A stretch of DNA of 56,338 nt from CBDUVZ01 sp965370805 (GTDB lineage Bacteria; Hydrothermota; Tepidihabitantia; Tepidihabitantales; Tepidihabitantaceae): the NCBI GenBank assembly GCA_965370805.1, contig CBDUVZ010000003.1, positions 1 through 56,338 of the forward strand. Direction: 5' to 3'. Positions 1 through 7,894 of the stretch are shown piece by piece. A program made the position numbers and the translations under genes. Numbering within the stretch: position 1 is the first letter of the stretch; each line of letters starts with the position of its first letter. Under the pieces are notes generated by a model, which had not been told where the DNA came from, made no database searches, and was given only the letters and a program-made list of their open reading frames with translations.

Positions 1-280
1 CGGAAGCGGAGGGAAAAACACCAAGGCACCAAGAGCACGAAGAGGAAGAAACCACGGATGAACACGGATAGACACAGATGAGGACCGGGAGTCCGAACTC
101 GGCATTCGCCATTGTCTGGGCCGCCAAGAGCGTCAAGAGGACTTGTCATTGCGAGGAACGAAGTGACGCGGCAATCTCAAGCGCGGAAAACACAGAAGAG
201 GAAGAAACCACGGATGAACACGGGAGGAGAAGTCAGAATGCAGAAGTCCGAATTCGACATTCTCAATTCGTCATTCGGCG
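1..280. repeat. Cluster of dispersed intergenic repeats
   Basis: No gene is visible here. The stretch is a patchwork of repeat families that recur through the window. 19-45 carries a CACCAAGGCACC...-type unit, seen inverted near 9837, 9919 and 49357. 51-80 and 207-224 carry an ACCACGGATGAACACGG-type unit, also near 22580, 27518 and 52246. 142-177 carries a TCATTGCGAGGAACGAAG-type unit, also at 9755-9790 and inverted at 52300-52340. 235-280 carries GAATGC/CGAATT-type repeats. Short reading frames through these units are artefacts. Confidence 0.8.
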
Positions 281-333
281 TTTCCTAATGGTCTACACTC
301 TGAAATCGGACGACGGTCAGCGGATTGGGGGTG

Positions 334-546
334 CTATTCGAAGACCAGGTACTCGGAGAGAGCTTCCGGTTTGGGTACGGGCAGGTTGTCCTCGACCAAT
401 CCCTGGACGTGCATCCTGACCGCATCATACATGTTGCTTTCTGTCTCTTCGTAGGTCGTGCCGGTTGCGACACAGCCCGGCAGGTCCGGCGCATACGCCG
501 AGTAGTTGCCGTTGGCTTTCTCGATAACGATAAGAAACTTGCGCAT
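334..546 (-). CDS. hicB: HicB-family antitoxin
   Basis: A 70-residue HicB-like protein. The N-terminal strand-rich segment (MRKFLIVIEKANGNYSAYAP) leads into DLPGCVATGTTYEETESN, the usual HicB partial RNase-H-like fold, followed by an amphipathic helix. HicB proteins neutralise the mRNA interferase HicA, and longer ones also bind DNA to autoregulate. This copy has no recognisable DNA-binding C-terminus. It starts 2 nt after the stop of a hicA remnant, the classical toxin-then-antitoxin order, so it appears to be an antitoxin left without an intact cognate toxin. The family call is by motif only. Confidence 0.85.
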   Translation of the reverse strand: MRKFLIVIEKANGNYSAYAPDLPGCVATGTTYEETESNMYDAVRMHVQGLVEDNLPVPKPEALSEYLVFE

Positions 547-548
547 GT

Positions 549-671
549 CTACCTCATCTCCTTGAGTCCTGCCTGCTTGAGGACGCTGTTCAGCGTCCCG
601 GGTGCCAGGTCATGGCCCGGCCGGCCGGCGATGGTCACCCTGCCAGGCTTGGCCGGATGCTCGATCCAAGG
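549..671 (-). pseudogene. hicA: Truncated hicA toxin remnant
   Basis: The frame directly upstream of hicB reads ...EHPAKPGRVTIAGRPGHDLA and ends ...LKQAGLKEMR. This is the C-terminal half of a HicA/YcfA toxin (basic loop, G-x-P-G-x-D-L-x-P-G-T-L motif, final helix). An in-frame TAA at 672-674 closes the frame upstream, and no ATG precedes the conserved part. The N-terminal strand and the catalytic histidine region (G-S-H in intact homologues) are absent. It is probably a decayed toxin, and the partner hicB survives. Confidence 0.75.
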
Positions 672-743
672 TTAGTGGAAAAACAGACGGCTGTCAAAAC
701 AGGGCGGGTCGGCTGCCGTCTGCGCGGATCCCGTGATCTGCAA

Positions 744-1943
744 TCAGCGGTTCTGCTTCAGTCTCTGCAGGCGTTCCCTCACGGTTCTTGTCTGAGCGGC
801 ATCGTCCGACGGGGAGAGCGCCAAGTACTGATGGTACGACCGCGCTGCGTCCGCGACTCGTCCGAGGAGCTCTTCGACTTCGCCCCGGCCCAGCCAGAGG
901 TCGGGGTCTTTGGGGTTCAGATCGAGCGCCCTCAGAAAGCTGGCCAGGGCTTCCGGGTGGCGTCCCAGCCTAGCCAGTACAACTGCGCGGTTGTTCCACG
1001 CATCCGAGTCCCGGGATCGCGCATGCAGTGCCCGGTCGAAGGATGCCAGAGCATCCTCCCATTGGGCCGAGTCCATCTGGCTGTTGCCACGGTTGAACCA
1101 CCCCACAAAGTCGCTGGGCTCGGGCAACGGAGACTCCGATGATGACCGCTGGCGTTTGCCGTTCACGGGTGTGCTGCCCATGCCGGCAGCACACCCGTCC
1201 TTGGAACCCGCCAGCCTTCGGTAGACGAGGGCTGTCGCGACGAATCCTATCGGCACAGTTGCCAGAAGGCCGATCACCAGGCACAGCGCACCGAGCAGAT
1301 TGATGAGTCCAACGAGCAGGCAGAGCAAGAAGAGATCTTCCTTCACACCGTCGGTGATACGACCGCTCTCCTTGAGTGCGGCAACTGGTCCCAGTCGTTT
1401 GTCGACTATTAAGTATCCATAGAACTGGAACTTGAGAGCCCAGATAATCCCAGGCACAATCACTAGAAGGCAACCTCCGAGAACGATGAGGTGATAGAGA
1501 ACTGTGCCCGCGACGTAGTTGAGGAGCATGCGGGCATTCGGTATTAGGTCGGAGAATGAACCTTTGCCTTCAGTGCTTACCCGTAGCGAAATCCGTACCC
1601 AAGCCATGTCGACTGCAGTCTTGGTTACAACATCAATGACGGCGGAAAGCAAGTAGAGCGCGAGCGCAATTGCAGCAACCAGCAGGGCTAGGGCGACCGC
1701 GGGGCCGGACGAGGCGTCGCCCCATGGGAACTCGCCTAGCAAATAGCTTGGCAGACCCAGCACTGACTGCAATATCCACAGGGAGGAGAAAATGCTCACG
1801 GTGATAGCAGCTATGCCCACGAAGAACCCAAGGTTCTCCGTCATTGCACGCCAACCGCCGCTAAGAGCTTGAGAGATTGAGAAATGCCGACGCTCGTCTC
1901 GGGACTGAACCTGCGACGGGACTTTGGGGTCAGGTCTTGGCAT
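744..1943 (-). CDS. Integral membrane protein with C-terminal TPR domain
   Basis: A 399-residue protein. Residues about 25-240 carry roughly five or six hydrophobic segments (for example LVAAIALALYLLSAVIDVV, and GGCLLVIVPGIIWALKFQF near 155-175), resembling YciC/DUF975-like membrane proteins. The hydrophilic C-terminus (about 280-395) holds three TPR units (GWFNRGNSQMDSAQWEDALA, AWNNRAVVLARLGRHPEALA, LWLGRGEVEELLGR), suggesting cytoplasmic partner binding. The ATG lies 9 nt downstream of a short repeat shared with the two genes upstream. It is the last gene of a three-gene minus-strand block and its substrate is unknown. Confidence 0.7.
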   Translation of the reverse strand: MPRPDPKVPSQVQSRDERRHFSISQALSGGWRAMTENLGFFVGIAAITVSIFSSLWILQSVLGLPSYLLGEFPWGDASSGPAVALALLVAAIALALYLLSAVIDVVTKTAVDMAWVRISLRVSTEGKGSFSDLIPNARMLLNYVAGTVLYHLIVLGGCLLVIVPGIIWALKFQFYGYLIVDKRLGPVAALKESGRITDGVKEDLFLLCLLVGLINLLGALCLVIGLLATVPIGFVATALVYRRLAGSKDGCAAGMGSTPVNGKRQRSSSESPLPEPSDFVGWFNRGNSQMDSAQWEDALASFDRALHARSRDSDAWNNRAVVLARLGRHPEALASFLRALDLNPKDPDLWLGRGEVEELLGRVADAARSYHQYLALSPSDDAAQTRTVRERLQRLKQNR

Positions 1944-1952
1944 TGTCCAGTC

Positions 1953-1976
1953 CTACCCATCCAACTTCGTCTGTTC
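1953..1976 (-). repeat. Short repeat at gene junction, copy 1
   Basis: On the minus strand it reads GAACAGACGAAGTTGGATGG then GTAG. It overlaps the 3' end of the 416-residue gene (ending EQTKLDG-stop) and lies 9 nt before the ATG of the next gene. Near-identical copies are at 3216-3240 and 3670-3688, with a diverged plus-strand copy at 10977-10995. All share GGATGGGTAG. Confidence 0.75.
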
Positions 1977-3203
1977 GGGGTCGCTCTTGGCCTCTGTGGA
2001 TGCTTCGTCGGGCTTCGCCCGGGCTGTCTTGCGCCGCAGCCTGCGCCAGACCCAGCCTCCCAGTCCCAGAAGCATTGCGACCAGCAGGTAGCGGATGAAC
2101 TCGGTGCCGCAAGCCCTCACGTGAGCCTCGGGGGCGCTCATGCCTGGTGTCATCTTCACAGTGAACTCGCCTCCTGGTACGGGAGTGGCCTCGTTGTCGT
2201 GGAACTCTAGAGTGCTGAGTAGTCGTCTGAACCGCTTGGCCTCCTCGCCGCCCTTGCCCAGCGTGCCGTGAAAGATCATCAGGTGGCCACGATGCTCGAA
2301 GTAGTAGTTGATGGTACGGATGCCACGCAGGTCACCGTCGGGACCGATGTAGCTGTAAGTGAAGTCCGCCCACAGGCTATGCCGTCCCGCCACCGTGTCC
2401 CTACCTACTGAGTCAATTCGAAAGGCGATTGACTTCGACCGCATGGGGTGCTCCTGCAACATGGCTCGGATATCCGTCGGTGATAAGTCGCCGATGTCGG
2501 CATCTACCTCCAGTTTGAAGGCTGAGACCAGCAGCATTCGGCGTGCCCAGCCATCATCGAATACGAGCTTGAGGAGTATTTCCTCGGCTATGCCGCCCTT
2601 GCGAACCCACCCCTTGGGTATTGTCAGCGAGAAGCCGTAGAGGCTGTCGACGTATCTGATGCCTTCAGGCACAGATGGGGAACTGGCAGCGGCCGCTGGC
2701 GCTCGGAAAGACCTCGCTACCTCAGCGAAGATGCCTCGATACCGCTTGTAGTAGCGGGGGTGCGCCGATGACCCGATCGTGTAGACGAGGTCGCCTTTGA
2801 GGATGTAGGTTGTCCTGGCCGTCCTGGGAGGAAACAACGCCGGCGGGTGTATTTCGTACGCCAGCCATCTACCAGTGACTTCGCCGCACGTATCAACACC
2901 CGACCCGAGGTACGAGCACTCGGCACCATCTGCGGACCCCACGATCATGTCGTACAGCTCCCGCGGAGCATAGTTCTCCACGCCGATGCGGTTCTCCGCG
3001 CAACTGACCACAATCGTCGCCGTGTCCTTGAGGTCCCGAAGTCTCGCCTTGACCAAGGTCCCCTTCAGCACCCCTTCATCCACGACCCATCCCGTTGGGA
3101 AGTCGATGGAGAACGAGGCGTCCGGCGCAACGTAGTGGCTTCTCGCCATGACAGACCCCGATGACAATGTGAGCACAAGCAGGCCGATTCCGACGGGTTT
3201 CAT
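1953..3203 (-). CDS. Secreted or membrane-anchored hypothetical protein
   Basis: A 416-residue protein with an N-terminal signal peptide (MKPVGIGLLVLTLSSGSVMA). Two similar extracytoplasmic modules follow, each beginning with a strand pattern of the PsbP/LpqN-like type (APDASFSIDFPTGWVVDEG near 28; LYGFSLTIPKGWVRKGG near 190). A single C-terminal transmembrane segment (YLLVAMLLGLGGWVW, about 370-385) precedes a basic and acidic cytoplasmic tail. It is likely anchored in the membrane with the bulk outside. No catalytic motif is recognised. It sits between two other membrane genes of the same orientation and may be co-transcribed with them. Confidence 0.65.
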   Translation of the reverse strand: MKPVGIGLLVLTLSSGSVMARSHYVAPDASFSIDFPTGWVVDEGVLKGTLVKARLRDLKDTATIVVSCAENRIGVENYAPRELYDMIVGSADGAECSYLGSGVDTCGEVTGRWLAYEIHPPALFPPRTARTTYILKGDLVYTIGSSAHPRYYKRYRGIFAEVARSFRAPAAAASSPSVPEGIRYVDSLYGFSLTIPKGWVRKGGIAEEILLKLVFDDGWARRMLLVSAFKLEVDADIGDLSPTDIRAMLQEHPMRSKSIAFRIDSVGRDTVAGRHSLWADFTYSYIGPDGDLRGIRTINYYFEHRGHLMIFHGTLGKGGEEAKRFRRLLSTLEFHDNEATPVPGGEFTVKMTPGMSAPEAHVRACGTEFIRYLLVAMLLGLGGWVWRRLRRKTARAKPDEASTEAKSDPEQTKLDG

Positions 3204-3215
3204 CTCGAACTACCC

Positions 3216-3240
3216 CTACCCATCCAACTTCTTCTGTTCC
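3216..3240 (-). repeat. Short repeat at gene junction, copy 2
   Basis: The minus strand reads GGAACAGAAGAAGTTGGATG then GGTAG. It ends 12 nt before the ATG of the 416-residue gene and can be read as a nine-codon GTG mini-frame ending EQKKLDG-stop, or in another frame as EEVGWVG. It is copy 2 of the element at 1953-1976. Confidence 0.75.
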
Positions 3241-3268
3241 ACTTTTCAATCCTCAAGGTCAGGGTTGC

Positions 3269-3628
3269 TCACGGTGTCAGTATCGTTACGCCTACGGCGA
3301 GAACCAGCCCGAGCACTCCGACCGTCAACGCGATGCATATGCTGACAAACCATCTCGTGTCAGTTCTTACCCTACCCATATCCCTCTCTAGGATGGCCGA
3401 ATACCGTTCCAGCATGTTGACCCGGGCCGCAAGCTCTTGGATGGGCCGTTGGACCGTGCCACCGTTGTCCGACGACCCAAATCTCAGGTTCTCCGCAAGG
3501 CGGCTGGGGCGGCGAGCCTTTATTGGCCCTCTATATCTGGCCGTGCGACGCCAGATGAGGGCTGCTAGTACGACGACGCTTATCAGGGACGCAGCGGCTC
3601 CGATTGCCGCGCCAATTGCTTCTATCAT
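3269..3628 (-). CDS. Small two-helix membrane protein
   Basis: A 119-residue protein with an N-terminal transmembrane segment (MIEAIGAAIGAAASLISVVV...), a basic linker, a probable coiled-coil stretch (IQELAARVNMLERYSAILER) and a second C-terminal transmembrane helix (FVSICIALTVGVLGLVLAVG). A good Shine-Dalgarno (GGAAAGGAGCAAC) precedes the ATG. It is the first annotated gene of the minus-strand block after the promoter at 3858-3885. The family is not recognised. Confidence 0.6.
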   Translation of the reverse strand: MIEAIGAAIGAAASLISVVVLAALIWRRTARYRGPIKARRPSRLAENLRFGSSDNGGTVQRPIQELAARVNMLERYSAILERDMGRVRTDTRWFVSICIALTVGVLGLVLAVGVTILTP

Positions 3629-3669
3629 GTTGCTCCTTTCCGACGGGGGGAGGGCACATTGCCTATTCT

Positions 3670-3688
3670 CTACCCATCCAACTTCGTC
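3670..3688 (-). repeat. Short repeat, copy 3
   Basis: The minus strand reads GACGAAGTTGGATGGGTAG. It lies 41 nt upstream of the ATG of the 119-residue gene, in the 5' leader of the minus-strand block, and is identical over 19 nt to part of copy 1. Confidence 0.75.
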
Positions 3689-3700
3689 CGGTCTGCTCTC

Positions 3701-3850
3701 TTATCCATCTTCATGGCGGCGGGAGGCATTCCGGGTCTTGGATTTCAGATTGCTGATTGCGGATTGCGGAATTCTCGTGGTGGACCCGGTTGGGATAGGC
3801 ACCGGAGGACCGTTGCCAGTCCCTGTCCGTTTTGGTGCGCCCTTCAGCAT
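3701..3850 (-). CDS. Possible leaderless micro-ORF
   Basis: A 49-codon frame (MLKGAPKRTGTGNGPPVPIP...) whose ATG sits 7 nt after the -10 box of the promoter at 3858-3885, so a transcript could start at or next to the ATG. The 3' half is encoded by a dispersed repeat (GATTGCGGATTGC type, 3733-3765), giving SAISNLKSKTRN. It could be a leader peptide for the downstream block or chance. There is no family match. Confidence 0.3.
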   Translation of the reverse strand: MLKGAPKRTGTGNGPPVPIPTGSTTRIPQSAISNLKSKTRNASRRHEDG

Positions 3851-3857
3851 AGACCTA

Positions 3858-3885
3858 CTTATACCGGCCTCCGGCCCGGAGTCAA
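3858..3885 (-). promoter_or_regulatory. Predicted sigma70-like promoter
   Basis: Minus strand: TTGACT (3885-3880), 16-nt spacer, TATAAG (3863-3858). It would drive the block 3628 to 744. Confidence 0.55.
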
Positions 3886-4287
3886 GGGCGGGGTTGTCAC
3901 GTCGGGCTGCGGCCTGCTGTTCTACCGAGAAGGAAGACTGCCGTGTTTCCAACGTTGGGCCAAAGGGGCCGCGTTGTCTTGTTTGTTGGGAACCCGAATC
4001 AGAATCTGAAGCCGGACGCCGTCCGGTTCTGTTCGATCCGTGTTCGCAAAGCCCTCACTTTTCGTTTGGCTTTCTGCTTTTCGATTTCGCCGTTTTTCCT
4101 GCGGGAAGGCGCGGCGGCGGCTGGCTTTTTGCTGTTGTTTTCCGGCTTGCCGTCGTGCCCTTCGTTTTCGTCGCGGACAAGCACAAGCTTGGCCGGGTCC
4201 GGGGTGGCTCCCCGGGGGAGCAGCTAGCGAGGCTGGAGCGATGCGGCGCGGCGGTTTTCCCTGCTGCTGCCGGACGGGCCGGTGGGC
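3886..4287. other. Intergenic, no convincing gene
   Basis: About 400 bases between divergent promoters. Minus-strand frames here (for example the lysine-rich 61-codon frame 3999-4184) look low-complexity. They have no clear ribosome-binding site and no family resemblance, so none is called. Confidence 0.5.
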
Positions 4288-4315
4288 TTGACACGGCGGG
4301 GTGCGCGAATAGAGT
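4288..4315 (+). promoter_or_regulatory. Predicted sigma70-like promoter
   Basis: TTGACA (4288-4293), 16-nt spacer, TAGAGT (4310-4315). It is placed to drive the TPR-OmpA gene and possibly the overlapping pyr cluster. Confidence 0.6.
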
Positions 4316-4329
4316 TCTAGGCGAGGATT

Positions 4330-6243
4330 TTGTTGACCGGTTTCCCCAAGTGGTTTCGCCTGCCGGCGCTGCTGCCCGTGCTTGTATTGCTGGGCGGCGG
4401 GTGCGCCTATTTCAATACTTTCTACAACGCCCAGACGTTCTACAAGGAGGGCGTGAAGTTCAAGGAGCAGCGGTCGATGGTTCAGGCCAAGGCCAAGTTC
4501 GAGAAGTCAATCGAGAAGTCGGCGCTGGTGATTTCCCGGTGGCCGAAGTCGCAGTGGGTGGATGATGCGACTTACCTTGTCGGGATGTGTTACTACGAGA
4601 TGGGGAGCTACGAGAAGGCAATCCGCCATTTCGAGTGGCTGGTGCTGGCGTTTCCCGAGTCGAAGCTGGTTCCCGAGGCGGAGTTGTATCGGGGACTGGC
4701 ACTGCTCAAGAGCGAGGATTTCGGCGTGGCCGGAGTCGTGCTCGGCGCTGTCAGGGCGAAGTATCCGCAACTCCGGGCCAAGGCCGCATTCTACCAGGCC
4801 GAGGCTTTTTACGAGCGGGAGGATTACCCCCAGGCGGTGGATTCGCTGTCCGGGTTCGTCGAGCAGTTCCCGCGTTCCCGCTACGTTCCCGAGGCGGTTC
4901 TTCACCTGGCCGAGAGCGGTTTCCGTCTGGAGCGGTGGGAGGATGCCGAGCGTTGGTATGAGCAGTGCGTCCGGTTGGAGCGCGACCCGAAGAAGCGGGT
5001 GTCGGCCAAGTTGAAGGTAGTGGCCTGCCGGCTGGCGCAGGGCAAGGGTGAGCAGGCTGCGGAGCAGGTTCGCGACGTAATCGGGCGGTATCCGGACCTG
5101 GATGACGAGGCCTACCTGCTGCTGGGGCGTTCGCTGGCGGAGTTGGAGCAGCATGAGGACGCGATTGCGGCGTGGGTGAAGGTCCGGGGCTCGAATGCCC
5201 TCGGGGCCGAGGCGTTCTTCCGGGTCGGCAAGTACCGCGAGGAGCATAAGGATTTCCTGACGGCCCGGGCGTACTACGACACCGCGAAGAGCCGCCGGGC
5301 GAATTCCGATTACGGGGTGCTGGCGGTGAAACGGTTGTCGCTGCTTGACGCCCTTGCCGAGCGGGATTCGAGCGACGTGGAGCCGGCCGAAGCGATGTTC
5401 CTGCTGGCCGAGGTGCACAATCTGAATCTCGCCGACTACGATGAGGCGATGCGTCTGTACCAGTCGGTGCACGATTCTTTCCCGGAGAGCGACTGGGCGC
5501 CGAAGGGGCTGTTTGCCAAGGCCTGGATACTGAAGCATGTGGAGGATGATTCGGCCGCGGTGCCGGGATTGCTGCGGCAGATTATCGCCGAGTACCCGGA
5601 TACCGAGTACGCCGACGAGTCGCGGAGATGGCTCGGACTGCCGGTACCTTACCGGGCACCGAAGGAGCCGGAGCCGGTCGTGGTGGTTGTGGACAGCGCC
5701 GAACTGGTGATGGAGCCGGTCGAGGCCGAATCAGTACCGTCCCCGGAGCCGGGGGAGAAGCCGGAGTTTGCCGAAGAGGAGTTGGGTGAAGTGAGCGTCC
5801 GGATTGAGGATATGCCCGGTCGGTTCGAGGAGCCGGTCGAAGCCGAGTCCGTGCCTGAGCCGCGGCCGGAATCCGTACCCGGACCGGTCCCGGCGGAGCC
5901 GGACACGGCCCAGCCCGAGGTCGCGCTTGAGATTGTCCATTTCGATTACGACCGCTGGCTGATCAAGGAACCTGATATCAGGGCGCTGGTGCGCGGGGCG
6001 GGTGCTCTGCTCGAACGTCCCGAAATCGAGGTCGAAATCGTCGGCCACTGCGACCCGCGCGGGACCGATGAGTACAATACGAAACTGGGGCTGAAGCGGG
6101 CGCGCGCGGTCAGGAAATTCCTGGTCAGGTCCGGGGTTGCGGAGGAACGGCTGACGGTGCGAAGCGAAGGCGAGAGCAGACCGATATCAACGACACCCGA
6201 GGAGTACTGGCTGGACCGGCGTGTGGAGTTCAAGGTCCGGTGA
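4330..6243 (+). CDS. TPR lipoprotein with C-terminal OmpA/Pal domain
   Basis: A 637-residue outer-membrane lipoprotein candidate. Hydrophobic N-terminus with lipobox-like VLLGGGC (Cys about 25), then about ten TPR/BamD-like repeats (residues 30-430, for example YQAEAFYEREDYPQAVDSLS), a Pro/Glu-rich linker (about 440-530), and a C-terminal OmpA domain with VEIVGHCDPRGTDEYNTKLG and LKRARAVRKFLV, which binds peptidoglycan through the conserved Asp/Arg in Pal proteins. In Proteobacteria the TPR protein (CpoB/YbgF) and Pal are separate neighbours; here they are one chain. The start is TTG at 4330 or 4333 after GCGAGG. The stop overlaps the pyrK GTG, so it may be co-transcribed with the pyr genes. 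Confidence 0.85.
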   Translation: MLTGFPKWFRLPALLPVLVLLGGGCAYFNTFYNAQTFYKEGVKFKEQRSMVQAKAKFEKSIEKSALVISRWPKSQWVDDATYLVGMCYYEMGSYEKAIRHFEWLVLAFPESKLVPEAELYRGLALLKSEDFGVAGVVLGAVRAKYPQLRAKAAFYQAEAFYEREDYPQAVDSLSGFVEQFPRSRYVPEAVLHLAESGFRLERWEDAERWYEQCVRLERDPKKRVSAKLKVVACRLAQGKGEQAAEQVRDVIGRYPDLDDEAYLLLGRSLAELEQHEDAIAAWVKVRGSNALGAEAFFRVGKYREEHKDFLTARAYYDTAKSRRANSDYGVLAVKRLSLLDALAERDSSDVEPAEAMFLLAEVHNLNLADYDEAMRLYQSVHDSFPESDWAPKGLFAKAWILKHVEDDSAAVPGLLRQIIAEYPDTEYADESRRWLGLPVPYRAPKEPEPVVVVVDSAELVMEPVEAESVPSPEPGEKPEFAEEELGEVSVRIEDMPGRFEEPVEAESVPEPRPESVPGPVPAEPDTAQPEVALEIVHFDYDRWLIKEPDIRALVRGAGALLERPEIEVEIVGHCDPRGTDEYNTKLGLKRARAVRKFLVRSGVAEERLTVRSEGESRPISTTPEEYWLDRRVEFKVR

Positions 6244-6995
6244 AGCGGGTCGAAGCCCGGGTTGTTTCCAAACGCAGACTGACCGATGACATTTTTTCCC
6301 TCTGGATTGAGCAGTCGGAACTCGCCCGCCAGACAGCGCCGGGCCAGTTCCTGAACGTCAGGGTCGGCTCCGGGTCGGACCCGCTGCTGCGCCGGCCGAT
6401 TTCCGCGGCTGACGTCCGGGACGGGCAGGTACGGCTGGTGTTCCGGGTCGTGGGCCGGGGAACCGCGCTGCTGAGCCGGAGCCGGGCGGGCGATACCCTT
6501 GACGTCCTGGGGCCGCTGGGCAGGCCGGCACCGATACCGCGGGGCCGCAGCGTCCTGGTCTGCGGCGGCGGCGTGGGAGCCGCGCCGCTGTTCTTCCTGA
6601 CCCGGCGGCTGAAGGAACGGAACCGCGTGAAGGTCTTCCTCGGCGCGCGCAGCCGCGACCAGTTGATACTGGCGCGGGATTTCCGCGGCCTGGGCGTGCC
6701 GGTTGCGGTCGCCACCGATGACGGTAGCCTGGGCCGGCGCGGGACTGTGGTGGATTTGGCGGCGGAAGCGGTCGAGCAGGAGGCGAAACCGATGGTGATG
6801 GCGTGCGGACCGCGCGCGATGCTGGCCGCGCTGGTGGCTGCGGTTGACCCGGTTGAGACCTGGGGATTCGTCGAAGAGCGGATGGGCTGCGGCACCGGAA
6901 TCTGCTACTGCTGCGCACTGAAACGCAAGAGCGGCGGTTACGTCCGGGTCTGTGAGGACGGGCCGGTGGTGCTGCTCAACGAGGTCGAACTGTGA
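6240..6995 (+). CDS. pyrK: Dihydroorotate dehydrogenase electron-transfer subunit
   Basis: A 251-residue FAD/2Fe-2S subunit that passes electrons from class 1B dihydroorotate dehydrogenase to NAD+. The FAD-binding beta-barrel comes first (LLRRPISAADV, about 50), then the NAD-binding Rossmann segment (VLVCGGGVGAAPLFFLTRRL, about 105), then the C-terminal iron-sulfur cluster MGCGTGICYCC...VRVCEDGP with four cysteines in C-x4-C-x2-C...C spacing. It starts at GTG inside the stop of the preceding gene and overlaps pyrD by 4 nt, so the genes are translationally coupled. Confidence 0.95.
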   Translation: MKRVEARVVSKRRLTDDIFSLWIEQSELARQTAPGQFLNVRVGSGSDPLLRRPISAADVRDGQVRLVFRVVGRGTALLSRSRAGDTLDVLGPLGRPAPIPRGRSVLVCGGGVGAAPLFFLTRRLKERNRVKVFLGARSRDQLILARDFRGLGVPVAVATDDGSLGRRGTVVDLAAEAVEQEAKPMVMACGPRAMLAALVAAVDPVETWGFVEERMGCGTGICYCCALKRKSGGYVRVCEDGPVVLLNEVEL

Positions 6996-7894
6996 CCTGG
7001 GCGGTGAAGCTGGGCCGGACTGTGTTTGCGAACCCGGTGCTGGCCGCGTCGGGTACGTTCGGGTTCGGGCTGCAGTTCCCGAAGGTGGCCGACCGCATCG
7101 GCGGGGTGGTGACCAAGGGTATCACGCTCCAGCCCCGGGCCGGGAACCCACCGCCGCGCATCCATGAGTTCCCGGGCGGGATACTGAATTCGGTCGGGCT
7201 GGAGAACCCGGGGCTGGATGAGTTCCGGAAAACGGTGCTGCCGCAGATGGCGAAGCTGAAATGCCGGGTGGTCGTCAATGTGGCCGGGTTCACGACGAGC
7301 GAGTACGTGCGGATAGTCGAAGGGCTGGGTCCCCGGCGGGTTGACGCAATCGAGCTCAATGTGTCGTGTCCCAATGTCAGGAAAGGCGGGGTTGCGTTCG
7401 GCCAGAACCCGAGGATGGTTGAGAAGGTGACGAAAGCGGTGCGCAAGCACACCAGGAAGACCCTGATTGTCAAGCTGACCGGGAACCTGGTGGACCCGGT
7501 CGATACGGCGAAAGCGGCGGAGCAGGGCGGGGCGGATGCGGTAACCGTGCTGAACACGCTGTTCGGCCTGGCGCTGAACCCTGACGGCCGGCCGTTTCTC
7601 GGCGGCCGGACCGGCGGGATTTCCGGACCGGCTCTGAAGCCGTTCGCGCTGTTCTGCGTGGACCGGGTTGCGGCCGGGGTGAAGCTGCCGGTTATCGGCT
7701 GCGGCGGAATCATGACCGGCCGGGACGCGCTCGACTTCCTGAGCGCCGGGGCGCGGATGGTCCAGGTCGGCACCGCGAGCCTGGTGGACCCGCAGGCCCC
7801 GCTGAATGTCTGGCAGGAACTGAGGGGCCTGCTGCGCGCCGGCAGGACCAGGAAGTGGGACGATATTGTCGGCAGGACTAGGAGGCAGGATTGA
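6992..7894 (+). CDS. pyrD: Dihydroorotate dehydrogenase, class 1B catalytic subunit
   Basis: A 300-residue FMN TIM-barrel enzyme that oxidises dihydroorotate to orotate with PyrK. Visible motifs are NPVLAASGTFGFG at the N-terminus, the active-site segment ELNVSCPNVRKGG (the cysteine is the catalytic base of class 1), GNLVDPVDTAKAAEQGGADA, and the FMN phosphate site VIGCGGIMTGRDALDFLSAG. Start GTG overlaps the pyrK stop by 4 nt, and the stop overlaps the pyrF TTG. An adjacent PyrK supports type 1B rather than a quinone-linked enzyme. Confidence 0.95.
   Translation: MTWAVKLGRTVFANPVLAASGTFGFGLQFPKVADRIGGVVTKGITLQPRAGNPPPRIHEFPGGILNSVGLENPGLDEFRKTVLPQMAKLKCRVVVNVAGFTTSEYVRIVEGLGPRRVDAIELNVSCPNVRKGGVAFGQNPRMVEKVTKAVRKHTRKTLIVKLTGNLVDPVDTAKAAEQGGADAVTVLNTLFGLALNPDGRPFLGGRTGGISGPALKPFALFCVDRVAAGVKLPVIGCGGIMTGRDALDFLSAGARMVQVGTASLVDPQAPLNVWQELRGLLRAGRTRKWDDIVGRTRRQD

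Noticed and set aside
3999..4184. Lysine-rich 61-codon minus-strand protein
   Set aside because: No SD, no promoter and no family resemblance; low complexity.
3333..4565. 410-codon plus-strand frame crossing the promoter of the TPR-OmpA gene
   Set aside because: Spans intergenic DNA and the antisense of the 119-residue gene; no motif, no ribosome-binding site.
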